Source: Myxococcota bacterium
Lineage (GTDB): Bacteria; Myxococcota_A; UBA9160; JAFDET01
Length of the DNA: 36,232 nt
Assembly: GCA_028278065.1 (NCBI GenBank)
Contig: JANQFA010000029.1
Coordinates: 1 to 36,232 of the forward strand
Direction of reading: 5' to 3'
In this document: in pieces, positions 1 through 6,877 of the stretch
How the letters are laid out: each line of letters starts with the position of its first letter
How positions within the stretch are numbered: the stretch's first letter is position 1
The notes under the pieces: model-generated
The model's database searches: none
The model's input: the letters and a program-made list of their open reading frames with translations, nothing else
Told to the model about the DNA's origin: nothing
Made by a program: the position numbers and the translations under genes

Positions 1-510
1 CACCGTGTACGCGCCAGCCAGGGCGCCGATCAGCCAGATGCCCGCCGTCCGGTCGAGCCCGAAGATCGTCTCGAGGCCCAGGGCTCCCGAATAGAGGACT
101 CCGGCGATGGCGACTCCGACGTAGGCCGCCATCAGGTAGACCGCCATGAGGGTGCGCGCCGCGCTCCCGTACCGGTGCTCGAGGAACTCCGGCATGGTGA
201 AGATCCCGAGCCGCAGGAAGAGGGGAAGCAGCCAGAAGGCCACCACGACGAGCGCGATGGCGGCGATCCACTCGTAGCTGGCGATGGCGAGACCGGCGAC
301 GCCGTAGCCCGAGCCGGCCATGCCGATGAAGTGCTCGGTCGAGATGTTGGACGCGATCAGGGAGAAGCCGATCAGCCACCAGGTGAGGCTGCGTCCGGCG
401 AGGAAGTAGTCCTCGGAGGAGTCCTCCTTGCGCGAGGCGTAGAGCGAGATCCCGATCACCGCAGCGAGGAACCCGAAGAAGGCGACGCCGTCCCAGAGAT
501 TGAGATCCAA
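1..510 (-). CDS. SSS-family sodium/solute symporter, N-terminal 170 aa (gene runs off the left edge)
   Basis: Inner-membrane sodium-coupled transporter of the solute:sodium symporter family; the substrate cannot be told from this part. The reverse strand gives an open frame beginning MDLNLWDGVAFFGFLAAVIG, then the family-typical stretch with SSEDYFLAGRSLTWW (about residues 31-45), SNISTEHFIGMAGSGYG (about 54-70) and TMPEFLEHRYG (about 104-114). At least four hydrophobic membrane segments are visible. I chose the TTG at 510-508 as start because GGAG lies 6 nt before it and no in-frame ATG or GTG fits better. The vSGLT-like signature after the first helices suggests the sugar/galactose branch, but this is only a resemblance. 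The gene is divergent from the PDZ protein at 630. The frame is open to base 1, so about two thirds of a usual 500-aa protein is missing. Confidence 0.88.
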   Translation of the reverse strand, partial: MDLNLWDGVAFFGFLAAVIGISLYASRKEDSSEDYFLAGRSLTWWLIGFSLIASNISTEHFIGMAGSGYGVAGLAIASYEWIAAIALVVVAFWLLPLFLRLGIFTMPEFLEHRYGSAARTLMAVYLMAAYVGVAIAGVLYSGALGLETIFGLDRTAGIWLIGALAGAYTV

Positions 511-617
511 TGAACGCTCCGTCGCCTCCAGCCGCCGCAGCCCGACGAGGCTCGCCCCCCGGGCGCCCGCAACGCGACGCGGGTCGTCCCCCGGCTGCCG
601 GACCCGGACGAGGGTAC

Positions 618-623
618 TAGACT
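618..623 (+). promoter_or_regulatory. -10 box TAGACT, leaderless promoter of the PDZ protein gene
   Basis: TAGACT ends 6 nt before the GTG at 630. With the usual 6-8 nt between -10 box and transcription start, the mRNA would begin at or next to the start codon, and there is no Shine-Dalgarno sequence between them. I see no good -35 box. The same arrangement recurs at 1546, 20020 and 22423 on this strand. Confidence 0.6.
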
Positions 624-629
624 GCGCGA

Positions 630-1505
630 GTGCGGACCCCTGCGATCATCCTCGGGGCCGGCGCGCTGGCGCTCATCGCGGTGGCGGCGACGCTGATCCC
701 GCTCGGGGGCGAGCCGGACGGCGGACCTTCCCGGGAGCGCGCGCGGGGCGCACCCGTCAACGTCGCGGAGACGCCCGTGACCCGGGAGGAGCTCGAGGAG
801 CTGCGCATGGCGCTCGAGTTCGAACGCCATGCGCGAACCGTCCTCGCCGAGGAGGTCGCCGAGCTGCAGCGTCTGCTCGACGGGGAGCTGGATCTCGCGG
901 CAGGTGCCATCGTCCCCGCGCCGGCGCAGCCTCCCGCGCAGGATGCTGCGGAGACGGCGTCCGCTCTCCCCGCCGCCCGAACCGCTGGCGGCGAGGGCAC
1001 CGTGGAGACCGCCGGATTCGACACGCGCGCTCTCGCCGCCGCGGGTCTGAGCCAGAGCGACGTCGAGCGCCTGCGCGAGCGCTGGGAAGCCCACGAGCTG
1101 GAGAAGCTCGAGCTCAGCAATCACGCCCTGCGCGAGGGCTGGAAGCGCAAGCGCATCTGGGAGGAGCGACGGGGGCTCGAAGCGAGCCTGCGGGACGAGC
1201 TGGGCGAGGAGTGGGACGCGTATCTCTACGCCACGGATCGGCCCAACCGACTGCAGGTGAGCGACATCCTCGCCGACTCGGCCGCGAGCGCAGCCGGCTT
1301 CGAGGACGGCGACCTGATCGTCTCCTACGACGGCAATCGCGTCTACACGCCGCGCGAGCTGCGCTCGTCCTCGGCTGCCTGCTCGGAGGGCGCCTACGTC
1401 AGCACCGACGTGATGCGCGACGGAAGGCTCGAGACCCTGCGGCTTCCGTGCGGACCCCTGGGCGTGCTGGTCGACCACGTGAAGCAGCCGCCCGTCGCCC
1501 CCTGA
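630..1505 (+). CDS. Membrane-anchored PDZ-domain protein
   Basis: Predicted membrane-anchored periplasmic protein. Residues 3-25 (TPAIILGAGALALIAVAATL) form one hydrophobic anchor with no clear cleavage site. Residues about 45-82 (EELEELRMALEFERHARTVL onwards) look like a coiled coil, followed by a Pro/Ala-rich linker (about 95-125). A charged helical region (about 137-200) leads to a C-terminal PDZ-like domain (about 205-280) with VSDILADSAASAAGFEDGDL and IVSYDGNRVYTPREL, the pattern of PDZ domains that follow protease or secretion proteins. No protease catalytic motif is present, so it is probably an adaptor or scaffold rather than an HtrA or S41 enzyme. PDZ/coiled-coil anchors of this type resemble type II secretion GspC in layout, but no secretion genes are nearby. 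GTG start chosen because of the -10 box directly upstream. Confidence 0.72.
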   Translation: MRTPAIILGAGALALIAVAATLIPLGGEPDGGPSRERARGAPVNVAETPVTREELEELRMALEFERHARTVLAEEVAELQRLLDGELDLAAGAIVPAPAQPPAQDAAETASALPAARTAGGEGTVETAGFDTRALAAAGLSQSDVERLRERWEAHELEKLELSNHALREGWKRKRIWEERRGLEASLRDELGEEWDAYLYATDRPNRLQVSDILADSAASAAGFEDGDLIVSYDGNRVYTPRELRSSSAACSEGAYVSTDVMRDGRLETLRLPCGPLGVLVDHVKQPPVAP

Positions 1506-1545
1506 CGCGTGGCGGCGCACCTCGCGCGACGCTCGCCCGGCGCGG

Positions 1546-1551
1546 TAGGCT
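1546..1551 (+). promoter_or_regulatory. -10 box TAGGCT, leaderless promoter ahead of the P450-like remnant and cyclase
   Basis: TAGGCT ends 6 nt before the ATG at 1558. It would start a leaderless transcript at the 24-codon remnant, which continues into the cyclase gene at 1636. No Shine-Dalgarno sequence lies between box and ATG. Confidence 0.55.
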
Positions 1552-1557
1552 CCCCGG

Positions 1558-1632
1558 ATGAGCGAGCCCCTCCCCACGACCGTCGACATCACGGGACCCG
1601 ACACCTTCGCGCGGGACATCCGGCCGGCCTGA
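1558..1632 (+). pseudogene. 24-codon gene remnant, resembling a cytochrome P450 N-terminus
   Basis: The ORF reads MSEPLPTTVDITGPDTFARD then IRPA and TGA. The stretch TTVDITGPDTFARDI resembles the extreme N-terminus of CYP125-like P450s, in which a D-[IVL]-[TS]-x-P-x-x-F-x-x-G/D-[IV]-P motif precedes the first helix; the last residues could equally be the tail of the same gene. The middle of a P450 (about 400 codons) is absent. The remnant keeps a promoter box 6 nt upstream. It is in the same reading frame as the cyclase at 1636, separated only by TGA AGC, so reading through the UGA would give an N-terminal extension. Alternatives: a genuine leader peptide, or chance. Resemblance is from memory of the family and short, so moderate to low confidence. 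Confidence 0.4.
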
Positions 1633-1635
1633 AGC

Positions 1636-2550
1636 ATGGCGGAGAGGCGCGCGGACGCGGGCGCAGACGAGGTGGCCGGGTACTTCCGGACGCTCTCGAA
1701 CTGGGGGCGCTGGGGCGGAGACGACCAGCTCGGGACCCTCAACACGATCAGTGCCGAAAAGCGGACCGCCGCAGCCGGTCTCGTGAGGAGCGGCCGCACC
1801 GTCTCCTGCGCGCGTCCGCTCCCCACCGAGGCCGCGATCGACAATCCCCGGCCGGTGCTCCACCACATGACGGGTACGGCGACCGAGGGCTGGGGCGGCG
1901 ACTTCTTCGGGATGGCGCCGCACGGCTACGCGGTGAGCCACATCGACGCCCTCTGCCACATCTTCCACGAGGGGACGATCTACAACGGCTACCCGATCGA
2001 ACGCGTCACGGCCCACGGCGCCGAGGCGCTCTCGATCGACGCCCTGCGCGACGGGATCGTGACCCGGGGGATCCTGCTCGACGTTCCCGGCACGCGCGAC
2101 GTTCCGTGGCTCGAGGCCGGAGACGCCATCCACCCGGAGGACCTGGAAGCCGCCGAGGAGGCCGCGGGCGTGCGGGTGGAGAGCGGGGACGTTCTCTTCG
2201 TGCGCACGGGGCGCTGGGCCCTGCGCGAGGAGCGGGGCGCCTGGGACATCCACGAGGCGATCGCCGGCCTGCAGGCGGCGTGCCTGCCCTGGCTGCGGGA
2301 GCGCGACGTCGCAGCCCTGGGCGGCGACGGCGTCTCGGACGTGACGCCGTCCCGTGCGGGCGAGTTCCGGCTCCCGATCCACTCGGTCGCGATCGTCGCC
2401 ATGGGCCTCCACCTGCTCGACAACCTGGACCTGGAGGGCCTGGCGCGCGCCTGCCGGAAGGAGGGGCGCTGGGAGTTCCTGCTGACGATCGCGCCCCTGG
2501 TGCTCGTGGGCGGAACCGCCTCCCCGGTGAATCCGATCGCCCTCTTCTGA
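1636..2550 (+). CDS. Cyclase-family protein (kynurenine formamidase-like, PF04199)
   Basis: Probable metal-dependent cytoplasmic hydrolase of the cyclase/kynurenine-formamidase family, which hydrolyses N-formyl or lactone/cyclic amide bonds. Family marks: SNWGRWGGDDQLGTLNTI (about residues 21-38) near the N-terminus, HIDALCHIFHEG (about 102-113), the metal-binding HxDxxxH pattern, and late ALGGDGVSDVTP and LPIHSVAIVAMGLHLLDNLD, all typical of the branch that also carries 'GTLN' near the start. At 304 aa it is full length. The ATG has no good Shine-Dalgarno site and lies three bases after the stop of the in-frame 24-codon remnant, so translation may depend on re-initiation. It is followed 48 bp later by a DUF1214 gene; both are common in catabolic islands for aromatic or cyclic compounds. 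Substrate unknown. Confidence 0.85.
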   Translation: MAERRADAGADEVAGYFRTLSNWGRWGGDDQLGTLNTISAEKRTAAAGLVRSGRTVSCARPLPTEAAIDNPRPVLHHMTGTATEGWGGDFFGMAPHGYAVSHIDALCHIFHEGTIYNGYPIERVTAHGAEALSIDALRDGIVTRGILLDVPGTRDVPWLEAGDAIHPEDLEAAEEAAGVRVESGDVLFVRTGRWALREERGAWDIHEAIAGLQAACLPWLRERDVAALGGDGVSDVTPSRAGEFRLPIHSVAIVAMGLHLLDNLDLEGLARACRKEGRWEFLLTIAPLVLVGGTASPVNPIALF

Positions 2551-2568
2551 GCGCCCCGCGATCCGGGC

Positions 2569-2574
2569 TAGACT
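2569..2574 (+). promoter_or_regulatory. -10 box TAGACT ahead of the DUF1214 gene
   Basis: TAGACT lies 24 nt before the ATG at 2599; here the short leader contains a GGAGG ribosome site (about 2587-2591), so unlike the gene at 630 this transcript would have a leader of about 17 nt. The box is in the gap after the cyclase stop and may allow separate expression. Confidence 0.45.
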
Positions 2575-2598
2575 CCACCCCCTGCCGGAGGACCTCAG

Positions 2599-3702
2599 AT
2601 GCCCGACGATCCCGCCACCCAGGTCGACAGCGCCGAAGCCTGGACCGAGTTCTGCGATCTCCTCAAGCAGGCCGGCCAGGTGATCCTGCGCGACGACCTG
2701 GAGACCTCCACCTTCGATCGCGCCGAGGGCCTGCGCTACCTGACGCGCCTGCTGCGCGCCGGCTTCGTCTCCTTTGCCGAGAACGTCGGCCCGGAGAACC
2801 CCGTATTCCGCACCATGCCGGAGCTGGTGAAGATGGGTCTCGACAACCCGGACAACTTCTACGTGAGCGCGACGGTCAACGCGAGACGTACCTATCGCAT
2901 CCGCGGGACGCGCGGGACCATCCACTACCTCTCCTTCGCCGCCCAGAACCAGAACTTCGCCGCGAAGGACCGCATCACGGGTGGCGCGGGCCACCTGGAG
3001 GACAAGGAGCTGGCGCTCGAGTCCGACGGCTCCTTCGAGATCATCGCCAGCCAGAAGGAACACCCGGGCAACTGGCTGCGCATGAACCCGGACACGGCCC
3101 AGATCCTGGTCCGTCAGACGTTCCTCGACCGCGCCAGGGAGACGCCCGTCACGCTGGAGATCGAGTGCCTCGACACCGATGCGGACGTCCCGCGCCTCGA
3201 CCCGGCGCGGGTGCCGGGCCAGCTGATGGGATCGGCCATGTACGCGATCGGCTGCGCGCAGTGGTTCGCCGACTGGGTCGTGGCCTTCCGCGACAAGGCG
3301 CCCCTCAACGACTTCCACTTCCCCGACCCGGAGCAGCACCGGCACGTGGGCGGCGATCCCAACGTGCGCATGTGGCTGGGGATGTGGAAGCTGGCCCCGC
3401 ACGAGGCCCTCGTCATCGAGGCGACGCCCCCGAAGTGCGACTACTGGAACTTCCAGCTCGGGAACATCTGGGCCGAGTCCCTCGACTACCGCTTCGAGCG
3501 CGTGCACATCAACAGCGGGCAGGCTCGCTACCGGGACGACGGCTCCTTCGAGCTGGTCGTCGCCCACGAGGACCCCGGGCACCCCAACTTCATCTCCACC
3601 GCCGGTCACGATCACGGAGTGATGGCGCTGCGCTGGGTTCGCACGGACGCCCATCCCCAGCCCCGCGTGCGTCTGGCGAAGCTCGACGAGCTGCGCGCCT
3701 AG
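2599..3702 (+). CDS. DUF1214-domain protein
   Basis: 367-aa soluble protein of unknown biochemical role. The C-terminal half (about residues 230-350) carries the DUF1214 hallmarks: ALVIEATPPKCDYWNFQLGN, the run WAESLDYRFERVHINSGQA, then SFELVVAHEDPGHPNFISTA and GVMALRWVR. No signal peptide or membrane segment is visible. The family is frequent in steroid-, terpene- and hydrocarbon-degrading proteobacteria and mycobacteria, but no reaction is established to my knowledge. ATG chosen with GGAGG 8 nt upstream. It sits just behind the cyclase gene on the same strand. Its stop codon overlaps the stop of the convergent dioxygenase gene: both use the same palindromic CTAG at 3699-3702. Confidence 0.82.
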   Translation: MPDDPATQVDSAEAWTEFCDLLKQAGQVILRDDLETSTFDRAEGLRYLTRLLRAGFVSFAENVGPENPVFRTMPELVKMGLDNPDNFYVSATVNARRTYRIRGTRGTIHYLSFAAQNQNFAAKDRITGGAGHLEDKELALESDGSFEIIASQKEHPGNWLRMNPDTAQILVRQTFLDRARETPVTLEIECLDTDADVPRLDPARVPGQLMGSAMYAIGCAQWFADWVVAFRDKAPLNDFHFPDPEQHRHVGGDPNVRMWLGMWKLAPHEALVIEATPPKCDYWNFQLGNIWAESLDYRFERVHINSGQARYRDDGSFELVVAHEDPGHPNFISTAGHDHGVMALRWVRTDAHPQPRVRLAKLDELRA

Positions 3703-4775
3703 GCCCCCGGGGTGTCGAAGTAGACCCCGCGCACCCAGCGCGCGCCCTCGAAGGGGGTGCGCGCGTGCAGCATGCGGTGGTTGTCGTAGACCAGCGCGTC
3801 ACCCGCGTTCAGGGAGAAGCGGATGGCGTGCTCTTCCAGGATCGCGACGTAGCGCGCATAGGCCGCGTACCAGGCCTCGAGCAGATCGAAGGCGATCCGG
3901 TGCGGTCCGTAGGTGAAGTAGCTGAGGCGCACCTGATGAGGCTCTCCGTCGCGAAGCTCGACGATGGGCCGGATCTGGAGGCTTCGGAAGGCCTTCTGTC
4001 GCCGGTCGAAACGCACCGGGACGGTCGTGAGGAGCTCGTAGGCGGTGGCGTCGAGGCTCTGCAGGTGACGCGCCGCATGGATCCCGTCCGCCACGGAGCT
4101 GTCGCCGCCGCGCTCGGCTCGTCGCATGCAGTGGAGCATCTGGTAGCGGGGCGGGGTCTCGATGTAGGGCTGATCCGTGTGCAGCTCGACGGCGGCATCG
4201 GTGTAGCCGAGCTGGTCCGTATTCTCGTTGGTCGTGTTGTCGGTGCGCAGGTCCTCGATGCGACCGAAGTGCGTCGGGATCACGGCGAGTCCCCGGGACT
4301 CGAAGCCTCCGATCAGCCGTTCGGTGTCCTCGCCGGCGCCGCGCAGCACCACCACCCCGTCCCGGGCGAGACGCTCGAGGCTCGTCGCCGCGAAGCCGTC
4401 ACCCAGATCGGCCATGGCCAGGGCCACGTCTTCAACCCGGGTCGCGGGCGGCGACATCTCCTCGCGGTCCGGCGCATAGGCGTTGTCGCGCAGCCACTCG
4501 AGCGGGAAGCGGCTGGGGTGGGACCCGCCTCCCTCCTTCCACTCGAGGACGAGATCTCCGCCGTCGAGCTCTGCGCGGAGCGGCTTCACGTCCGCGGCGA
4601 TCTCGGACGAGCAGACGGTGCGCTCTCCCGTCAACGGATGTCGGCAGCACGGGCAGAAGTGGCGCAGCCACCGGTAGTGGTAGTCGGCCCAGCGCGGACC
4701 GGCGCCGTCCGAGCCGAAGCGCACGCGCAGATGGCGTTCCTTCAGCTGGACCGACGGCGCCAGACCGACGTCCAT
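3699..4775 (-). CDS. Gamma-butyrobetaine dioxygenase-like 2-oxoglutarate/Fe(II) oxygenase (TauD family)
   Basis: Predicted Fe(II)/2-oxoglutarate-dependent hydroxylase, 358 aa. Residues about 28-100 form the small N-terminal zinc-binding domain of the gamma-butyrobetaine/trimethyllysine hydroxylase group (YRWLRHFCPCCRHPLTGERT with C41, C43, C44, H46; then PLEWLRDNAY). The catalytic TauD domain follows, with HTD (H199, D201) and the distal His in YDNHRMLHAR (H337) as iron ligands. The normal carnitine-synthesis partners are absent here, so the substrate is open; a trimethylamine-like or another organic acid is possible. ATG at 4775 has GGAGGAG 7 nt before it and lies 17 nt after the VWA stop, so it is probably the last gene of the histidine kinase-MoxR-VWA operon. 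Confidence 0.85.
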   Translation of the reverse strand: MDVGLAPSVQLKERHLRVRFGSDGAGPRWADYHYRWLRHFCPCCRHPLTGERTVCSSEIAADVKPLRAELDGGDLVLEWKEGGGSHPSRFPLEWLRDNAYAPDREEMSPPATRVEDVALAMADLGDGFAATSLERLARDGVVVLRGAGEDTERLIGGFESRGLAVIPTHFGRIEDLRTDNTTNENTDQLGYTDAAVELHTDQPYIETPPRYQMLHCMRRAERGGDSSVADGIHAARHLQSLDATAYELLTTVPVRFDRRQKAFRSLQIRPIVELRDGEPHQVRLSYFTYGPHRIAFDLLEAWYAAYARYVAILEEHAIRFSLNAGDALVYDNHRMLHARTPFEGARWVRGVYFDTPGA

Positions 4776-4792
4776 CTCGCACTCCTCCGCCC

Positions 4793-5980
4793 TCAGGCGG
4801 CCTTCGCGCCGACGAGGGTCTGCACCGCAGCGGCGATCCCGTCGGTCGAGAGATGGTACATGGGGAAGATCCGGCGGATCGCCTCCACCGTCCGATACTC
4901 GCCCCAGATCTGGGGAAGCTCGGGATTCAGCCAGACGCAGCGATCGAAGTGATCGGCGATGCGATGCAGCCAGGCGATCCCGGTCGTCTCGGCGGTGCGC
5001 CGGGGGTCGATGTTCCCGTACGGCTCCATCAGCTCGGCCGGGTGCATCGCGGCGTCTCCGACGATCATCACCTTCCAGCGCGAGTCCAGCGTGCGCAGCA
5101 CGTCGCCCGTCGCAACCGCCTCCTTGCGCAGCAGGCGGGCCGTCGTTCCCAGAAGCTCGTAGGGGCAGTTGTGGAAGTAGTAGGCGCGGAAGTCGCGCAG
5201 ACCGCGCTCCTCGTGGAGAGCGGTGAGCAGCCGGCTGACGGGCTCGTAGAAGGGGTCCATCGTCCCCCCCACGTCCATGAGGAGGAGCAGGCGCACGTCG
5301 TTCTTGCGCTCGGGCCGGAAGACCAGCTCGATCTCGCCCGCGTTGCGGCAGGTCTCGTCCACGGTCTCGTCCAGGTCCAGCTCGGTGGCCGGACCGGTGC
5401 GCGTGAGCTGGCGCAGGCGGCGCAGAGCCACGCGCGTCTGACGCAGGTCCAGGGTGGCATCGGTTCGGTAGTCCCTGTAGCGACGCTCCTCGGCGACCTT
5501 CATCGCGGACCGGTTGCGGCCGGGACCGCCCACGCGCAGGCCCGTGGGATGCTCCCCGCCGTGACCGAAGGGGGAATGGCCGCCGGTGCCCACCCACTTG
5601 CCGCCGCCGTCGTGGCGCTCGGTCTGCTCGGCCAGCCGCTCCAGGAACTTCTGCATGAGCTCGTCGCCCGAGAGGCGCTCGAGCAGCTCGCGCTGCTCGT
5701 CGGAGAGACCCTCGAAGTTCTTGGGGTCCGCCAGCCACTGGAGCAGCTCGTCCTCGATGTCCAGGGCACCCTCTACTCCCTCGAAGACCTTCAGGAAGGC
5801 CCGGTCGAAGGCGTCGAAGTAGGTCTCGCTCTTCACGAGACAGGAGCGGGCCAGGTTGTAGAAGCGGCTCAGGCTCGAGCCGTGCAGGCCCTTCCCCAGC
5901 GCGTCCATGAAGGCGAGCCACTCCTGGATGCCGACGGGGACACCCGCCTCGCGCAGCGCGTAGAAGAAATCCAGGAACAT
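4793..5980 (-). CDS. CoxE-like von Willebrand factor A domain protein
   Basis: 395-aa cytoplasmic VWA protein, the usual partner of MoxR-type AAA ATPases. An N-terminal helical part (MFLDFFYALREAGVPVGIQE) and a Gly-rich linker (about residues 125-155, GGGKWVGTGGHSPFGHGGEH) precede the VWA domain, whose metal-ion site reads LLLLMDVGGTMDPF (D236, G238, T240). The DxGGT/S form is typical of this MoxR-linked branch rather than the classic DxSxS. MoxR-VWA pairs act as chaperones that load metals or remodel enzyme complexes. Here no CO dehydrogenase or methanol dehydrogenase is present. The gene starts 15 nt after the MoxR stop (start codon preceded by GGCAGG), which supports a functional pair; the downstream dioxygenase is a possible client (inference). 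Confidence 0.88.
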   Translation of the reverse strand: MFLDFFYALREAGVPVGIQEWLAFMDALGKGLHGSSLSRFYNLARSCLVKSETYFDAFDRAFLKVFEGVEGALDIEDELLQWLADPKNFEGLSDEQRELLERLSGDELMQKFLERLAEQTERHDGGGKWVGTGGHSPFGHGGEHPTGLRVGGPGRNRSAMKVAEERRYRDYRTDATLDLRQTRVALRRLRQLTRTGPATELDLDETVDETCRNAGEIELVFRPERKNDVRLLLLMDVGGTMDPFYEPVSRLLTALHEERGLRDFRAYYFHNCPYELLGTTARLLRKEAVATGDVLRTLDSRWKVMIVGDAAMHPAELMEPYGNIDPRRTAETTGIAWLHRIADHFDRCVWLNPELPQIWGEYRTVEAIRRIFPMYHLSTDGIAAAVQTLVGAKAA

Positions 5981-5995
5981 CCTGCCGATCGAAGC

Positions 5996-6877
5996 CTACT
6001 GGTTGTAGCGCGGCCCGAGCTCGCTCCAGTCCGAGGGGTAGCGGCCACCCCGCTCCTGGTACTGGTCGAGGGCCTCGGTGTCGCGCTCGTTCTTGAGGAG
6101 CGAGCCCAGGAAGGGGATGTGGTGCTCGATGTCGTCGGCCGTCATCCCGGAGCGGAGCAGCACCGAGATCCAGTCGATCAGCTCGGAGGTCGAAGGCTTC
6201 TTGCGCAGCTCGCTCTGCTCCCGGAGCCAGTAGAACTTGACCAGGACCTGATCCAGGAGCTGGGCCTCGAGGTGGGGGTGGTGGACGTCCACGATCTGGC
6301 GCATGAGCTGCACGTCCGGGAAGTCGATGAAGTAGAAGACGCAGCGGCGCAGGAAGGCGTCCGGCAGCTCCTTCTCGTTGTTCGACGTGATGATCACCAG
6401 GGGGCGCTGTCGCGCAGCGATCTCGTCGCCCGTCTCCATCACCGTGAAGCGCATCTCGTCCAGCTCGCGCAGCAGGTCGTTGGGGAACTCCAGATCCGCC
6501 TTGTCGACCTCGTCGATGAGGAGGACGTGGCGCTCCGCGGCGGCGAAGGTGCGACCTACCGGTCCCAGCTTGATGTAGTGGCGAATGTCCGAGACGTCTC
6601 CGTCGCCGAAGCGCGCGTCGTTCAGCCGCTGGACCGTGTCGTAGACATAGAGGCCCTCCTGGGCCTTGCTCGTGGACTTGATGTGCCACTTCTCGAGCGG
6701 CATCGAGAGGCCCTCGGCCACGTGCTGGGCCAGCAGCGTCTTGCCGGTGCCCGGCTCGCCCTTGACGAGGAGCGGGCGCTCGAGCGCGATCGCGGCGTTG
6801 ACGGCGTCCACGAGCGCCGGCCCCGCGATGTAGCCGTCGGTCCCCTGGAACTGGAAGAACGGGTGGGTGTCACTCAT
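5996..6877 (-). CDS. MoxR-family AAA+ ATPase
   Basis: 293-aa AAA+ ATPase. Walker A is GEPGTGKT (residues 40-47), Walker B HVLLIDEVDKAD (about 117-128, D122/E123), sensor 1 VIITSNNEKELPDAFLRRC with the arginine finger, all typical of MoxR proteins that work with VWA partners as metallochaperone-like remodelling machines. Length is normal for the family. The start ATG overlaps the end of the upstream histidine kinase gene by 8 nt (ATGAGTGA), so translation is coupled to the kinase. The VWA partner follows after 15 nt. A coupling of a hybrid sensor kinase to a MoxR-VWA pair is not the usual context and suggests that signal input and remodelling are expressed together. Confidence 0.93.
   Translation of the reverse strand: MSDTHPFFQFQGTDGYIAGPALVDAVNAAIALERPLLVKGEPGTGKTLLAQHVAEGLSMPLEKWHIKSTSKAQEGLYVYDTVQRLNDARFGDGDVSDIRHYIKLGPVGRTFAAAERHVLLIDEVDKADLEFPNDLLRELDEMRFTVMETGDEIAARQRPLVIITSNNEKELPDAFLRRCVFYFIDFPDVQLMRQIVDVHHPHLEAQLLDQVLVKFYWLREQSELRKKPSTSELIDWISVLLRSGMTADDIEHHIPFLGSLLKNERDTEALDQYQERGGRYPSDWSELGPRYNQ

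Noticed and set aside
500..3654. Very long open frames opposite and out of frame with the PDZ, cyclase and DUF1214 genes (for example minus strand 1399-3654)
   Set aside because: High GC makes stops rare in all frames; their translations are Arg/Ala/Pro-rich low-complexity without domains, while the plus-strand genes have family motifs.
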